A stretch of 64,000 nucleotides of DNA from Gracilariopsis chorda (taxonomy: Eukaryota; Rhodophyta; Florideophyceae; Gracilariales; Gracilariaceae): NCBI GenBank assembly GCA_003194525.1, contig NBIV01000183.1, forward strand, positions 1-64,000, in the 5' to 3' direction. Position numbers and translations under genes: made by a program. The notes under the pieces were generated by a model, which did no database searches, was not told the origin of the DNA, and saw only the letters and a list, made by a program, of their open reading frames with translations. Numbering within the stretch: position 1 is the stretch's first letter; every line of letters begins with the position of its first letter. This document shows positions 1 to 10,274 of this stretch, piece by piece.

Positions 1-1
1 C

Positions 2-1814
2 ATGGGGTACATGTGCTCCGAAACAGAAGAGGACTTCGTACGAATTCTGTACTACTTCAAGTCTATAGTCGCCGTCTCACCGGCGATGGTAGTGATGGAC
101 CAGAACACTGCGTGTATAAATGCAGCTGAGAAGGTGTTCAATTCGTCCTATATAAGCCTAGACGAATGGCATCTGAACGAGAATCAGAAGAAGAATGTCG
201 CCAACTGGTGTAGAAAGATTGGTAAGATGGAGTGGATGCACGATATGAAGAAAGACCTGTTCAAACTCAGAAATTCATATACGTCGGAAACGTTTTTCGA
301 AAGGGGAAGAATGCTAGAATCCAAGTACTTTGATGCTTTTGACGATCGTCTCCCTGTGTGGTATAAGTACTTGTACCACTATACGCCGCATATGCTGGTG
401 TCTTGCTTCCGAAATGCGGCTATATCTACCCGTTACATGTTCCAAGGAACTGGCTACACCGAATCTTCTAACTCTGCATACAAGAAGATCATTATATCGA
501 AGAAGATTCCCTTGTGCAAGGTTCCTTTGGAGGTTCGGCGTATATCCCAAGAACGGGCTGATACCAGGAACTTGGAGCTTGTACGAACCTTATCTTCTCA
601 AAGTGGGAGATATCGAAAGACAAGAGAGCTTGAGCACTTTCTACCTGTAGAAGTTGTAGACAGCCTGGTGGCTGAGTACAGGAACTACGCCTTGGCGCAC
701 TTCGTAGATTTGAGGTTTAAGCCCTCGAAGAACTACATTCTTTCCAGCACAGAGTTTGTGGATTATTCACCGGAAGCGTGGCCGGAAGCAATCGGAAACC
801 AGGAAAGTAGTTCAACCCCAGCAATGGGACCTGTAGCTTGCTTTACGTTGAAATGGGGAAGCCATCTGAGTCAGAGCCGGAATGTGTCGGTGGATGAAGA
901 ACTCTCATCACGGGAGACTGTTGTACAATTCTCAAAAAGGTATACGGGGTCGGGGGATGACGTTAAGGCAGAGCTTATTGGTGTCTGTTCCTGTGGGCAG
1001 CCGTGGTCCGTTCGCTTTGCTTGTCTTCACATGGTTCGATGTGCTGTGGTTTATCAGAAAGAACCTCTGCGGTTCCCTGAACTACGAAACATACTAGGAT
1101 ACTTCATACCTCTTGACGCGCTTTTATCTACATACTGGAGAAAAGATACTTCTGTTATGACAGTCCATACTTGGCGAAACTCAGGTCAGAGACCCGATAC
1201 TTCAACAACGAGGAGATGGATTACCGACTATGCCGTGTTGATGAGTCGACGGAGAAAGAGTTTATCCCCATTGACTCAGATATACTTAGAACCAGTAGAG
1301 AAGACTCGGAAGTAGATGGGTACAATACGTACATGAAAGGAAATGCGATTCTTTAAATCGACAAGCTACTGGAATTGGACGTGTTGCAGTGAGTGGAGTT
1401 CTATGTCTTTTAAGGGATGCCATCGCGGACATTCAGCAAGGAAAAGCGACACACTTCGAAGCTAGAGGTACCTTTAAGACAAGGCTGGCTTCGGTGACAG
1501 AACACGCAGAAGAAACAGAGAACACTGTCACTTTACTGCATCTATCTTCCTCTACAAAAGATTTCAGTTCATCAGGGATCCGTACGCCAAACAATGAACG
1601 CCACAGGGCACAACGGAGAAAGAAAAGCTCCTTGGAGCGCACGAGAAAGCGAGTGCGGACAAGCCCACATTCATCCCAGGAAGCGCCTCAGAAAGACTGT
1701 CACCCACCTTCAACATCCTCAGAACCAGCTGTGGCACCCAAAACTTGCATAGCCCAAGACGTGCAAGACAAAGCACTTCTAATTATGTCAAAGTCTCTCC
1801 GACACATCCACTAG
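2..1814 (+). pseudogene. Mutator-like (MULE/FAR1-type) transposase, 5'-truncated by window edge, frameshifted
   Basis: The reading frame is open from base 2 to a stop at 1313-1315. Residues near 30-60 look like the MULE transposase core: an Asp-containing strand (VVMDQNTACINAAE) followed by a W-H-x-N-x-x-K motif. About residues 329-344 form a SWIM zinc finger of CxC-x9-CxH type, as in MULE and FAR1 proteins. Coding character then moves between frames: past about 1165 the plausible acidic continuation is one frame over (stop at 1354-1356), and from about 1310 a basic Ser-rich C-terminal region continues in the third frame to 1814. Two frameshifts make this a dead copy. The N-terminus lies left of the window and no terminal inverted repeat is visible. 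A FAR1-like domesticated gene is the alternative, but the frameshifts argue against a working one. Confidence 0.7.
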
Positions 1815-2175
1815 CTGTAGCATTGACCAAGGCGTTTGATCCCTTTCCTTCTTTCATAATTTCTTTGACCTCTTTCTGCTGTTCTTCATAAAAGCCTTGA
1901 GTTCTTGCTTCTTTCGCCTTCTGCTTTACTTTACTGCTTTATTCCACTTCTATATATCCTCTCGTATTCTAAAACCCCGTCCAAGAACGCGCGAACAGTC
2001 TTCCTTGCATTTGAGAACCCCGAAATGGAAGCCCAGTTGGAGTGTACTATACACCTTCATCAATGTAGAGCCAACGTATCTCCTAAAAGACTCAACAATA
2101 GAACCAGCTAAACTCATGAACAAACAATCCAATTCCACTTGAAGTATAAGCCACATCAAACGCGTATGCGCAGTC

Positions 2176-2745
2176 TCAGGCTTTGGCCAACTGTCGTACC
2201 ATGTCTTCTCTCTCCTCTTCATTTGGTACCGAATCCGTTCGGCTTCCGGAAAGCTCGGCAAAGGTATGTACAGGCAAGCTTTCTCAGTGCTTCGGGTCTT
2301 CAATCTCTTGGAGATCACCTCCCAAGAACGTCAACCCAAAGTCTTCCCTAGTACTCGGATCTAGCTTGCCAGTAGCGGCTGTAGCGCCGATAAATCTCCC
2401 CAAAAACTCACAACAGCGTGGCTTGTCAGTCTTCATATCAGAAAGGTTACGAAAAAGCTTTGGAAGGTATTTCCAGAAAATAGTCCCCTCAATTGTTGAG
2501 TCCACTAAACTTCCAAGTAGCTCGATAATCTTTTCCTGGTGTATGATCTTCGAAGTGAACGTCGCCATTAGTGCCTCGTGCAGAACCCCTTTGTAGTTGG
2601 GAGCTTTGACTTCGTCTGCAAGGATTTCCTGGACTTCACATACTGACGGATTAGTCCACTACTCCTCCATCGCTCCCTTTGCCTTCCTGTTTAAAACCTG
2701 TGGGTCCATTAAGGCTGAGGTAGGTGTACGGGCCTTCGTAGTTAG
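2176..2745 (-). pseudogene. MA3-domain (eIF4G-like) gene fragment with two in-frame stops
   Basis: On the reverse strand one frame is open from 2745 to 2176 except for TAG at 2659-2661 and TGA at 2284-2286; a further TGA at 2176-2178 closes it. The translation has the spacing of an MA3 helical domain: a stretch ending KAKGAMEE, the stop where an aromatic residue would be expected, an acidic helix EVQEILADEVKAPNY, then paired helices ending KPRCCEFLGRFIGATAATG. MA3 domains occur in eIF4G, PDCD4 and DAP5, where they bind eIF4A. The tail after the TGA is acidic and still protein-like (VPNEEEREDMVRQLAKA), so the stop looks recent. No flanking eIF4G domains are present, so it is a gene fragment. 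Assignment rests on pattern only and could be another HEAT-type protein. Confidence 0.45.
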
Positions 2746-3256
2746 TTAATGTTGTGTTGTACGAGATACGGGTGGCCAAGATGTAGATTTCACCCGTGTC
2801 AGATCAACAGCCTATGTAGATTCACTTACCTCTTTGTTTGAGAGCACTGCACGACAAGCGGATGTCCCAGGCCGAAGGCTCACAGAAAAGCCGTCAATAA
2901 TACCGCGGAGAGTCTGGCTCGGTGATGGCGTGATCATAAGGGGAATCAATGTGGAGGGAGCACGATCACGACTCCCTATCCCTCTTCTCCCTTGGCTACG
3001 CTCACCCGTTTGCAAAAAGATGGCGCCAGATGGCAATTATGATTTTTACGTTGTGCTGACTTGGCGGCCGGAGAGAGCAGGGATAGAGGGAATGCTCTGA
3101 CTCTGCGGATATACTGGTTGAAATCCAAAATAGGGGCGTATTATTGGCTACAGTAAGATCTCAAGTGGCACAGGCACTTGTGCAGCTCGCCGTGGCACGT
3201 GCCCGCTGACTCTCTCTTTTTATTGGTGCAAATGCGCGCTGACTCGCCTACACTAT
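2746..3256. other. No recognisable gene
   Basis: Short ORFs on both strands (for example 2834-3100 plus, 3036-2812 minus) mirror one another and show no known motif. It lies between the MA3 fragment and the pogo-like pseudogene. I see no repeat or RNA gene here. Confidence 0.4.
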
Positions 3257-4021
3257 CTACATCGTGTAGTTTAGCCTTTTCCCCTCCTGGACTAAATTTA
3301 TCATTCGGTGATCCGATAACAATGCATCTCGAATGCTACACTGGTCTTTGTGTCCAAACTTATTCATGACTATATCTCGCAGTCTTCGTTTGGGAAAAAG
3401 TCGTCGGAGAAACGACACCCCAGTAACTTCTTTGTCAGGTGTCACTACAATTTCATCCAGATTAAATATTCGAGATTCATCCACATCGTTGTCCTCCACC
3501 AATTTTGCCACCGTCGCAAAATGTTGTGTCAAAATTTCGTCCTTAAGTGCTCTAAACCGCTGGTTTTATTACGATAATGGATGCGAGACACTTATTTTGT
3601 CGGGGTGGCGCTGACACAATTCTCGGAGAAAGTAGTCACTGATGTGTTTGCAATTGAATGGTAAAGATCGAAATCGTTCCGGCAGTACCCTTTCGTAAAA
3701 TATCTGAATGATCTCATGCAAATAATGCGTTGTTAGTGATACGCCTCGAGATGCAAAGCGTAAAAGAAACAACACAATACATTGTTCTTCACAGTCGTTT
3801 AATGTTCGACGTCTACCAGGCTTTGTATTGCGGTAAAAGTGTCACCTGTAGCGTAGTCTTGCTCTTGGAATGCCATGTTGCTTTTCTATCACCCGATACA
3901 GCTTACCACACTCCAAAGTGGCGAGTGCCGATTCAATGATAAGCTCAATGGACTCTTTGGGCAGGGGTGTCATTGTCTTTTCACGGATTGTAACGGGAAT
4001 ATATCTCACTCGGTGGAACAT
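3257..4021 (-). pseudogene. pogo/Tigger-like (CENP-B/DDE_1) transposase, N-terminal half, broken
   Basis: Read from a Met at 4021 in one frame, the protein starts with a helix-turn-helix of the CENP-B/psq kind (helix, then HGIPRARLRYR), followed by a second DNA-binding region (GRRRTLND, then a helix with RFASRGVSLTTHYL) and the LPF and RHP motifs that precede the catalytic domain. It reaches the first catalytic-Asp motif (RIFNLDE) and ends soon after at 3257. Disabling changes: TGA at 3842-3844 and two adjacent TAA codons at 3566-3571. The rest of the DDE core (second D, D/E) is absent. These transposases cut and paste elements with short inverted repeats; none is evident at the edges. A second, separately broken copy lies at 47.6-48.7 kb on the other strand. 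Confidence 0.65.
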
Positions 4022-4151
4022 GCACCGCAGTGGCGGTGATTTGCATCCAGTTGCCCAGCGTCTCCTTTCAAATAGCCAAAAAGCCCGCCATTACTGTTTT
4101 AAATAGCACTGAGTCCAAAACTGAGATTTATTCTTAAACGTTTCCTCAGGT

Positions 4152-4579
4152 TGTGAAGAAATGTAGGGAATCTGAGCTCAAAACTAAAATCTCTTTACTA
4201 AATAGGGCAGAAGCCTTAATATGTGATATAATTTCAACGTTCAAGTATTAGTGTGCCGTTCAAATATTGACCTCCCCCTTTTTACCCACACTGGGTCAGC
4301 CCATGTTATGAATTTCACCGTACGAATGAGGGCATTGGGATTGCTTCCATGATGAGTTGATACTCCAATGATTTGGTTATACTTGGCCCTGTATAGGTGC
4401 AACGCGTGGTACGCGTCGGACGTTACTGGCTTCGATGTCAGAGTATTAATTATTTGTTTAATCTTACGTTGGCCCCTGACGCTGGAATATCCAAGTCTAT
4501 GGCCATTAGTAGGTGCGCAATATTTTATCTAATTACTTTGGATAATGAAAGTGAACATTACTTAGGAAACGGTGATATC
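4152..4579 (+). repeat. Left part of the outermost LTR (family B, forward), split by Copia
   Basis: From TGTGAAG at about 4152 this stretch aligns, with gaps, to the family-B LTRs at 5502-6361 and 38187-39054 (those read on the reverse strand), including the segment GTAACGCGTGGTACG-like at about 4399. It stops abruptly at 4579, and the LTR resumes at 45196: the 40 bases across the join (4560-4579 plus 45201-45220) align without a gap to intact LTR copies. So a family-B LTR was here first and the Copia element inserted into it. The 5' limit is approximate because this is the most diverged copy. Confidence 0.7.
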
Positions 4580-4667
4580 GGAGAGTGGAACTCACTGCCT
4601 CTCATTATTCACTTATTCGTCGTCTTCATCTGTTTTAAACACTATTTGTGCACTGTAATGTTTGACA
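4580..4667 (-). repeat. Copia 3' LTR (88 bp); also the Helitron empty site
   Basis: The 88 bases align end to end, without gaps, with the 5' LTR halves 42757-42805 and 45157-45195 (17 mismatches counted by eye). Position 4628/4629 (A/T) is where the 5' LTR holds the Helitron pair, so this copy shows the pre-insertion site. Confidence 0.8.
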
Positions 4668-4669
4668 CT

Positions 4670-5496
4670 TCAAAAAATAAATGCAGCAGAAAGAATTGGT
4701 GTTTGACAGTCCCCGGTGCTGCCTTTTATTTTTTTTACTGGTTGGGAGGCCACTGGAAGTTGTTTACAAAGGCGTTGAAAGCGGTGTCGATGGAGTTGTT
4801 TTGTTAGAATGTCATACTTCATTGCATCGGACGGTATGCGGTTAATATGTATTGTGCCATGGTTAACATGATGTTGCAAATAACGGTAGCATATTTCTAT
4901 GTATTTTCGCTGTTTTGTTGGTGGTTGACTCTCTGCATTCATGATTGAAAATAGATTGTAAATATAGTGTATTGTGGGCTGTGCAACTGCAATGTCAGTG
5001 TCGGCTAGCAGTTTTAGTATCCAAGTTGTATGTCTCGCTGCATCCGTGGCTGATATATATTTGTTTTCTGTCGTATATGGGGCTGCAATGTTTTGTTTTT
5101 TCGAGGCACAAGAAATGGGAGTGGGTTGATGCTGTTAAGATTACTGGAGATGGACTTGCAGTTCTTGGAGTTTGCGAAATTGGCATCGCTGTAGACGTGA
5201 AAGTCGTTAGAGGTGTTCTTGGGTGACTTATAGAAGAGAAACCCGTGTGTTCTGGTCCTCTTTAGGTATCTGAGTAGGCGTTTTAGAGCTTGCTGGTGAT
5301 GTTGATGTGATGCAACCATGTGCTTAGTGAAACGGTTCGTGGCATAGGTTATGTCCGGGCATGTGCTATGCGTTATGCAGCGGACTTCTCCACGTGTTCG
5401 GCGTTACTTGGTAGTTTGTTGTGGAGAGAGAGGTTTGGAGGCTGGTCCAAGTGTTTGAGGGTATTGTAGGGCGTTGAGGTGCAGTTGCAGGTGCTC
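4670..5496 (-). pseudogene. Copia pol, C-terminal part of RT and RNase H
   Basis: Reverse-strand reading from 5496: the end of the RT region with the CPDITYATNR motif typical of Copia, then the RNase H domain (H-x-x-A-L-K-R-L-L-R-Y-L-K at about 5300, the acidic YSDANF motif at about 5190) and the C-terminal HVNHGTIHINRIPSDAMKYD / ILTKQL region at about 4800, ending at a stop near 4670 just outside the LTR. Frames change at least twice (5319-5014 and 4942-4670 are open separately), and stops occur upstream of 5319. This is the continuation of the RT fragment at 39060-39632, 33.5 kb away. Confidence 0.75.
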
Positions 5497-5501
5497 ATAC
5501 C
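5497..5501. repeat. TSD of Gypsy-B (ATACC), left copy
   Basis: ATACC sits directly before the Gypsy-B 3' LTR; the same five bases follow the 5' LTR at 39055-39059. Both copies lie in Copia RT sequence that is contiguous once Gypsy-B is removed. Confidence 0.8.
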
Positions 5502-6361
5502 TGTAGAGCAAAACCTCGCGGCGGGAAGTGCACCTCAAGGTGTTGGAAGTGTTGTTCTCAGGAGAGGTAAGCTAATGAACAGACCCCTCGGTTCAACCCA
5601 CAGTTGGGGCGTAACTCGATTCAAGAATAACCTATAGAGGTTTTGGGTCGGGATTAGATCCATTACCGGATTCGGTGTAGCCAGTGTAAAAATCTGAAAA
5701 CGGAAAAAGCAACCAGCAAAAAGGGGATGAGGGTCGTGCACACGCAGGCCACAGAACCGAAGAAACCAGGAGAAAAAAAGAAGGAGTATCCCTATACAGG
5801 GCCAGGAACCTGTTCTCGAAAGGAAATAGAGATAATAATAACAATAGAGTTTGAAGCCCTACGGGCAGTGTGATACAGATACCCTGAGCGTTCCCAAGGG
5901 GATAACTAAATGAAATCCACTCGTGGATACTATCCGCGAGGAGTCGTAACCCAACGAGGGCAATTGTACTGAGAGCCACACTTGGTTGAGTTTACTTTGG
6001 ACTCGCGACGGCGAGGTCACTCGTCCCTGAGTAGGGTTCACTAGAATTATCAAACATAGTTAAATAAATTAGCGCACACCTTCCAAGGGCCATGCATGTG
6101 GAGATCCCAATGTCAAAGACAGAGTAAAAGCAAAGTAGTAACATTCCGAAATCCAAGCCAAAGGTTCCGAAGCGTACCATGCGTTACAACCATACATAGC
6201 TATTCATAACCAACCCATCGGGGAGCCATCTCCTTGCAGGGGCCATCATGACACACCCCTTCCCATGGAAAACTCACATAATGAGCAGCATCAAGCCAAG
6301 GGGGATCAACATCATATGAAGAGGATCTTGACCAAGTCCACCAAAAAGGAGTTGCTTCACA
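5502..6361 (-). repeat. Gypsy-B 3' LTR
   Basis: Reverse-strand LTR starting TGTGAAGCAAC and ending CA at 5502. It aligns along its length to 38187-39054. Landmarks shared by both include the GGTTATGAA box about 150 bp in and a CCCTGTATAGGGATA box that may lie near the transcript start. Confidence 0.85.
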
Positions 6362-6373
6362 TTTCCCCCTCCT
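6362..6373 (-). other. Polypurine tract of Gypsy-B
   Basis: Reverse strand reads AGGAGGGGGAAA directly upstream of the LTR start, the position and composition expected for the plus-strand primer of an LTR retrotransposon. Gypsy-A1 has the same arrangement at 23335-23346. Confidence 0.7.
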
Positions 6374-6476
6374 TAAGGCAAGGCGCCATATCCCGAGGGG
6401 GTCTGGCAGGGACGATCGAGCGCCGATTTCAACAATCTCCCGTCATGGAGTCTCTTCCTCTTCTCCTCGCGAGGCC

Positions 6477-8326
6477 GTGACCGACATGACGGTATCAACA
6501 TCTTCTCCGACATCCGGAAACCAACGAACTTCCGCTCTTGCGTCTGCCTTCTTTCAGGAGATGAATCGTTACTCAACGAATCCGCTCCCGAGCGCTCCCG
6601 TACCAGCGGTGGCACCTGCATCTGCAGTTTCGTCTAACCTGCCTCCCGCTTCGGGGTACTTTGGGCTTCAGGTCAACTCTCCTGACTCAGATTTCTGCTA
6701 TATATCCGGGCTTGTCGGCTTCTGCTGCAGCTGCGGCGTGTCATCCTTCTCAAAAACTTGAAGCGGACGCCGTGGCGTGGAATTCCGCACAAGCGATGCC
6801 ATTAGTAGCGAACGTTCGGGGTTGGATATCGAACGAGTCCCTTCGAAGGTGGAATCCACTGTTGGAACGTGTTATGTACTGCCATGCCCCGTGGATTCAC
6901 CCGACTTTGGTGGACGATGACGAAGTGATCGACTCATATGTGGAGGATGGCATGCTCCCTGGTGGGATTCTTCGCGAGATGGTATAGTCAACCGATTGAC
7001 GAGCGCGTATCGCCATCGAACCTCAGATGCTATATCGCGGACGCAGGGAAATTTTGGATCTGACCCGAGCCGGGATGGCAAAACTCGCTTACCAACGCAT
7101 AGAGAAGACTCGCAACGAGCATCTCGTGCCTCCGTCGTACAAGTTTGACCTATTCCACTTCCAAACTTACGGAGAGGTCTCCTATGGAGCTGCTTTGGCC
7201 TCGTTCCCTGAACAGGACTTCCATGGGCTAGAACTCGTGATCAAGCCAAACATGCTTCTGTGGAGTTTCCTATACTTAGAGCAGAGGTTCAATCCCTGCA
7301 GGGGTCCAGCACGCAGTGTCACTTTGACCAAAGGGTGCGCTTCAAGCGGCGAACGAGATCCAGACACGGGTACTTGGTTTTTACCTCCATATGGAGATTG
7401 AACGAATCTATTATACCGCGAGGCCTAATAAGCACGTTCGCCTTCCTGCCTGGTAGAGTAAGATTGAAGTCGTGCGTTGGTATTTTGCCGAGCTTTCCCC
7501 TTGCGTCTACTACATGGGGTTGCGCCTCATCGAGGATCATCACTCTGGCTACCGGCGCCTTGTGGAAGCCAAGTGGGGAGCCTGCGTTGTGGCACATCTC
7601 CTGTGGCACGCCTATCTCCATTTCAGGATATGGTATATCCCACCTCTGTTGAGCATCATCATACGGCGTCTCGATCTATACCGAGCTTTGGGGTCCGAAA
7701 CCAATGTGGCTGACTTGATTTTTATCTTGACGGTCATCGACCGAGTACGGTAAGATCAAGTGCCTGTGGCAAACCAACCAGAGAGGAAAGATTCCGTTTC
7801 CAGATATGACTGGTCTCCGAGGTGCAGTGATACACGTTCCGGCAATTGCGTTGGGGGGGGGGGTGGGGGTGGGGGGTACGATCTCTATGAGGGTGCTCTT
7901 AGCACTAGAGCTCATGCTATTTCCTTTAGGGAGGTCCCGCGCACGGTGCCGATTGGTCACCCCAAAAAGTTCTTCTATGCCCAGGACTACGAACACGAGT
8001 CTCCAATTGACTTGGACGTTTCAACCATCGATAAAGAAGCCAATCCCCTCGGCAGGGTGCTTAACACGGTGGTGGATCCCCCGGCTTTGGGTAATGCTTG
8101 TGCTTCCAATTCGGGGCCAAAAGCGCCAGAAGGGTAGAGTGTGGGGACTCTGCAAGGAAGTGGGTTGACACCGCAAGCAGCGAGCGTTCACCAAGGTCTC
8201 CTAAGAGCAAGAATACTGATTCCTCTTAGTATGACTGACATGGACCAGATTCTGGCTTTTGCGGCGAGCTACAAGCAGTCCAAGAGCAAAACCGGTGGGT
8301 CGGGTCCTTCGTTAGGCTTTTTGTGA
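6477..8326 (+). pseudogene. Unidentified protein gene, forward, broken by frameshifts
   Basis: Forward-strand coding signal runs from a Met at 6477/6486 to a stop at 8324-8326, in pieces: Ser/Pro-rich start (6477-6760), an acidic stretch containing WNPLLERVMYCHAPWIHP (6661-6987), 7027-7401, 7472-7753, 7760-8137, and a Lys/Ser C-terminus. Joined, it would be near 600 residues. I do not recognise the family. At least four frame changes occur; one is at a run of G at about 7853-7866. AATAAA follows at 8379-8384. It lies antisense, directly after the Gypsy-B purine tract, so it could be an accessory ORF of that element or the first gene of the inserted segment. No retroviral motif is visible. Confidence 0.45.
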
Positions 8327-9149
8327 GCCCTACAACGGGTGGTAAGCAAACTGGGTCCACTTTTTCCTTCAGCTTATGAATAAACATAATTTGTGGTACC
8401 TTTTCTCTTCTGAACTTTCTCCTCCTTCTTCTTCTCAATCCTCTTCAATGTTTTTTGCTTCTTCTTTTCTCCATTTGTTGGATCCTTCCATATTTTGGTT
8501 TCTTCTAAACCGTAATCGGTAGTGTACAAGCTCTCGTTTTCTCGGTGCGAACCAAGAATCGGTAATCAGTTTCCGTTTTCTAATCTCGTTGAGGCACTCA
8601 TTTCATCTGTAATTTTTCGAGTTTCACATCCCTTGCACCGAGGCCAAGTCTATATGCATCCGTTGCCAGACTACCCAACCTGGGCATCGTCCAGGTTTGG
8701 AGGTAGAGCCTTCCGAGTTGTTCGGTGATAAAAGAGGATCTTAGACTTCGGAAGGTGAGAAATGGGTTCTATAGTATCCTTCTTGGGAGAGTATCTGTAC
8801 CAGCGGACCTGATAGCGCATCTAAAAGTCTGGCGTATGAACATGACACAAGATGCGGTCTATAACGAACTTTTGAGAGTATACTTCGTGCTCCTGGGTTT
8901 TCTTGGCCATTGTTGAGGGTTGTTACCTCTTATGGGTGCCTAATTAAAGAATGTACACGCTTCGGCGTTTTTTTTTTTTTTCGCTACCGCTGGATTCAAC
9001 AGAGGCACTAATAATTTTAAAAGGGTAAAGGGACTGCCAACTCGCTGAATCCCCCTTTGTCTATGTCCAGGGACTAAAAACAGGGTCCGTTTTGTTCGTT
9101 TATCTCTTTACCTTTGTACATTTCACTGCTGTCAAAGCGTCTGGACCCT
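8327..9149. other. Intergenic, probable 3' end signal and 5' flank of the RNA-binding protein gene
   Basis: AATAAA at 8379-8384 follows the broken forward ORF. Pyrimidine-rich tracts (8400-8470) and a T run near 8967-8979 precede the next gene. Open frames 8522-8916 show no known motif. Confidence 0.35.
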
Positions 9150-10199
9150 ATGGCAACACCAGCTCTAGCGGCCCAGACAAGTCTCTTCGTCGGGAATCAC
9201 GACGGACGCGTCTACCGTCAACTTCTAGAGCGAGTGTTCTCGTTGACGGGTCCCGATACCCAATGTCACGTTGTTTTTGACAAATACACTGGCATCTCGT
9301 CAGGCTTCGGTTTTGTAGACTACGCCGACCATGCCACGGCACAGGCCGCAATGGAGAAGTTTCGAGGGCGCTCTATCTACGGCAAAGTACTCACTATTGA
9401 CTGGGCTCGACCTACAGGCCCGTCTGCGGACAGCGCCACACAGCACTGTCTCTTCGTTGGAAACCTCTCGTCTGACGTTACAGACAAGCAGTTGGTATCT
9501 GCGTTTTCCCAGTTTGGAGAACTCACCTCCGCAAAATGTGCAAAGGACCCTGTTATGGGCAAGACACAAGGATTTGCATTCGTTTCTTTCAAAGAGAGGA
9601 ACGAGGCCCACTGGGCAATGGATTCCTTGAACGGCCAGATCTTGAACAACCGACCTCTGCGCGTTGACTGGGCAAAGGGGAAAAACAACGACGAGGATAA
9701 TGAACAACGCGTGCCGTACGAGACCATTCTGGCTCAAATATCCATTAATAACGTAACAGCTTATGTGTCAGGTCTCAGCGTCAACACAGCGGAACCCGCA
9801 ATTCAAAGCGCATCTAAGGCATTCGGCCCCATAAGAGAAGTTCGCATAACGGAAAGTATAAAGATGCAAGCAAACGACATAATGTACGCTTTCGTAAGGT
9901 ACTTCGAGCACGCCTCTGCTGCACGTGCCATATTCGAGTGTCAGGGAGGCACTCAAGTGGATGGACGCCACGTTCAAGTTCACTGGGGAAGAGAAGACGC
10001 ACGCAGAGCCCCGATGCAGTCTCATCGCCCAGGCTACCAACCTCATTACGCAAGTGGCTTCTACCAGGGAGGACCGCCAAATGCGTCTGGTTATCATGAA
10101 GGTTATGGTCAACGACCTTCGTACGGTGCGCATTCGTACGGCCGAGCACCAACACAATCACACCATTCCATTTCCCAGCATCGTTATCGCCCGTACTGA
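9150..10199 (+). CDS. TIA-1/PUB1/UBP1-like RNA-binding protein with three RRMs
   Basis: A 349-residue protein if started at the second Met (9150); the frame opens 36 bases earlier at 9114. The later start is preferred because RRM1 then begins near residue 11, as is usual. Three RNA recognition motifs: RRM1 about 11-91 (RNP2 LFVGNH, RNP1 SGFGFVDY), RRM2 about 100-180 (LFVGNL, QGFAFVSF), RRM3 about 205-290 (AYVSGL, MYAFVRYF). The phrases GFVDYxDH and LxxDWA after RRM1 and RRM2 match the TIA-1/PUB1/UBP1 family, which binds U-rich RNA in nucleus and cytoplasm and affects splicing, stability and stress granules. The C-terminus is Gly/Tyr/His/Gln-rich and low-complexity. No stop or frameshift is visible. 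It ends 75 bp from the end of the convergent lon pseudogene. It sits inside the Gypsy-B insertion, so it may be a transposed duplicate. Confidence 0.8.
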   Translation: MATPALAAQTSLFVGNHDGRVYRQLLERVFSLTGPDTQCHVVFDKYTGISSGFGFVDYADHATAQAAMEKFRGRSIYGKVLTIDWARPTGPSADSATQHCLFVGNLSSDVTDKQLVSAFSQFGELTSAKCAKDPVMGKTQGFAFVSFKERNEAHWAMDSLNGQILNNRPLRVDWAKGKNNDEDNEQRVPYETILAQISINNVTAYVSGLSVNTAEPAIQSASKAFGPIREVRITESIKMQANDIMYAFVRYFEHASAARAIFECQGGTQVDGRHVQVHWGREDARRAPMQSHRPGYQPHYASGFYQGGPPNASGYHEGYGQRPSYGAHSYGRAPTQSHHSISQHRYRPY

Positions 10200-10274
10200 A
10201 GTCAAAAATTCATTTATAGGTTGGTAGCAGACTTGAGCGTTGGTGCAAAAGCTGCCGCAGTTATGCAAGTAATG

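Noticed and set aside
4397-4807. Forward ORF of 136 residues
   Set aside because: It runs through the outer LTR fragment, the Copia 3' LTR and the antisense of Copia RNase H, so it is a chance join.
7852-7870. G-rich run as a functional G-quadruplex
   Set aside because: A single homopolymer-like tract inside a broken ORF; more likely the cause of a frameshift or a sequencing artefact.
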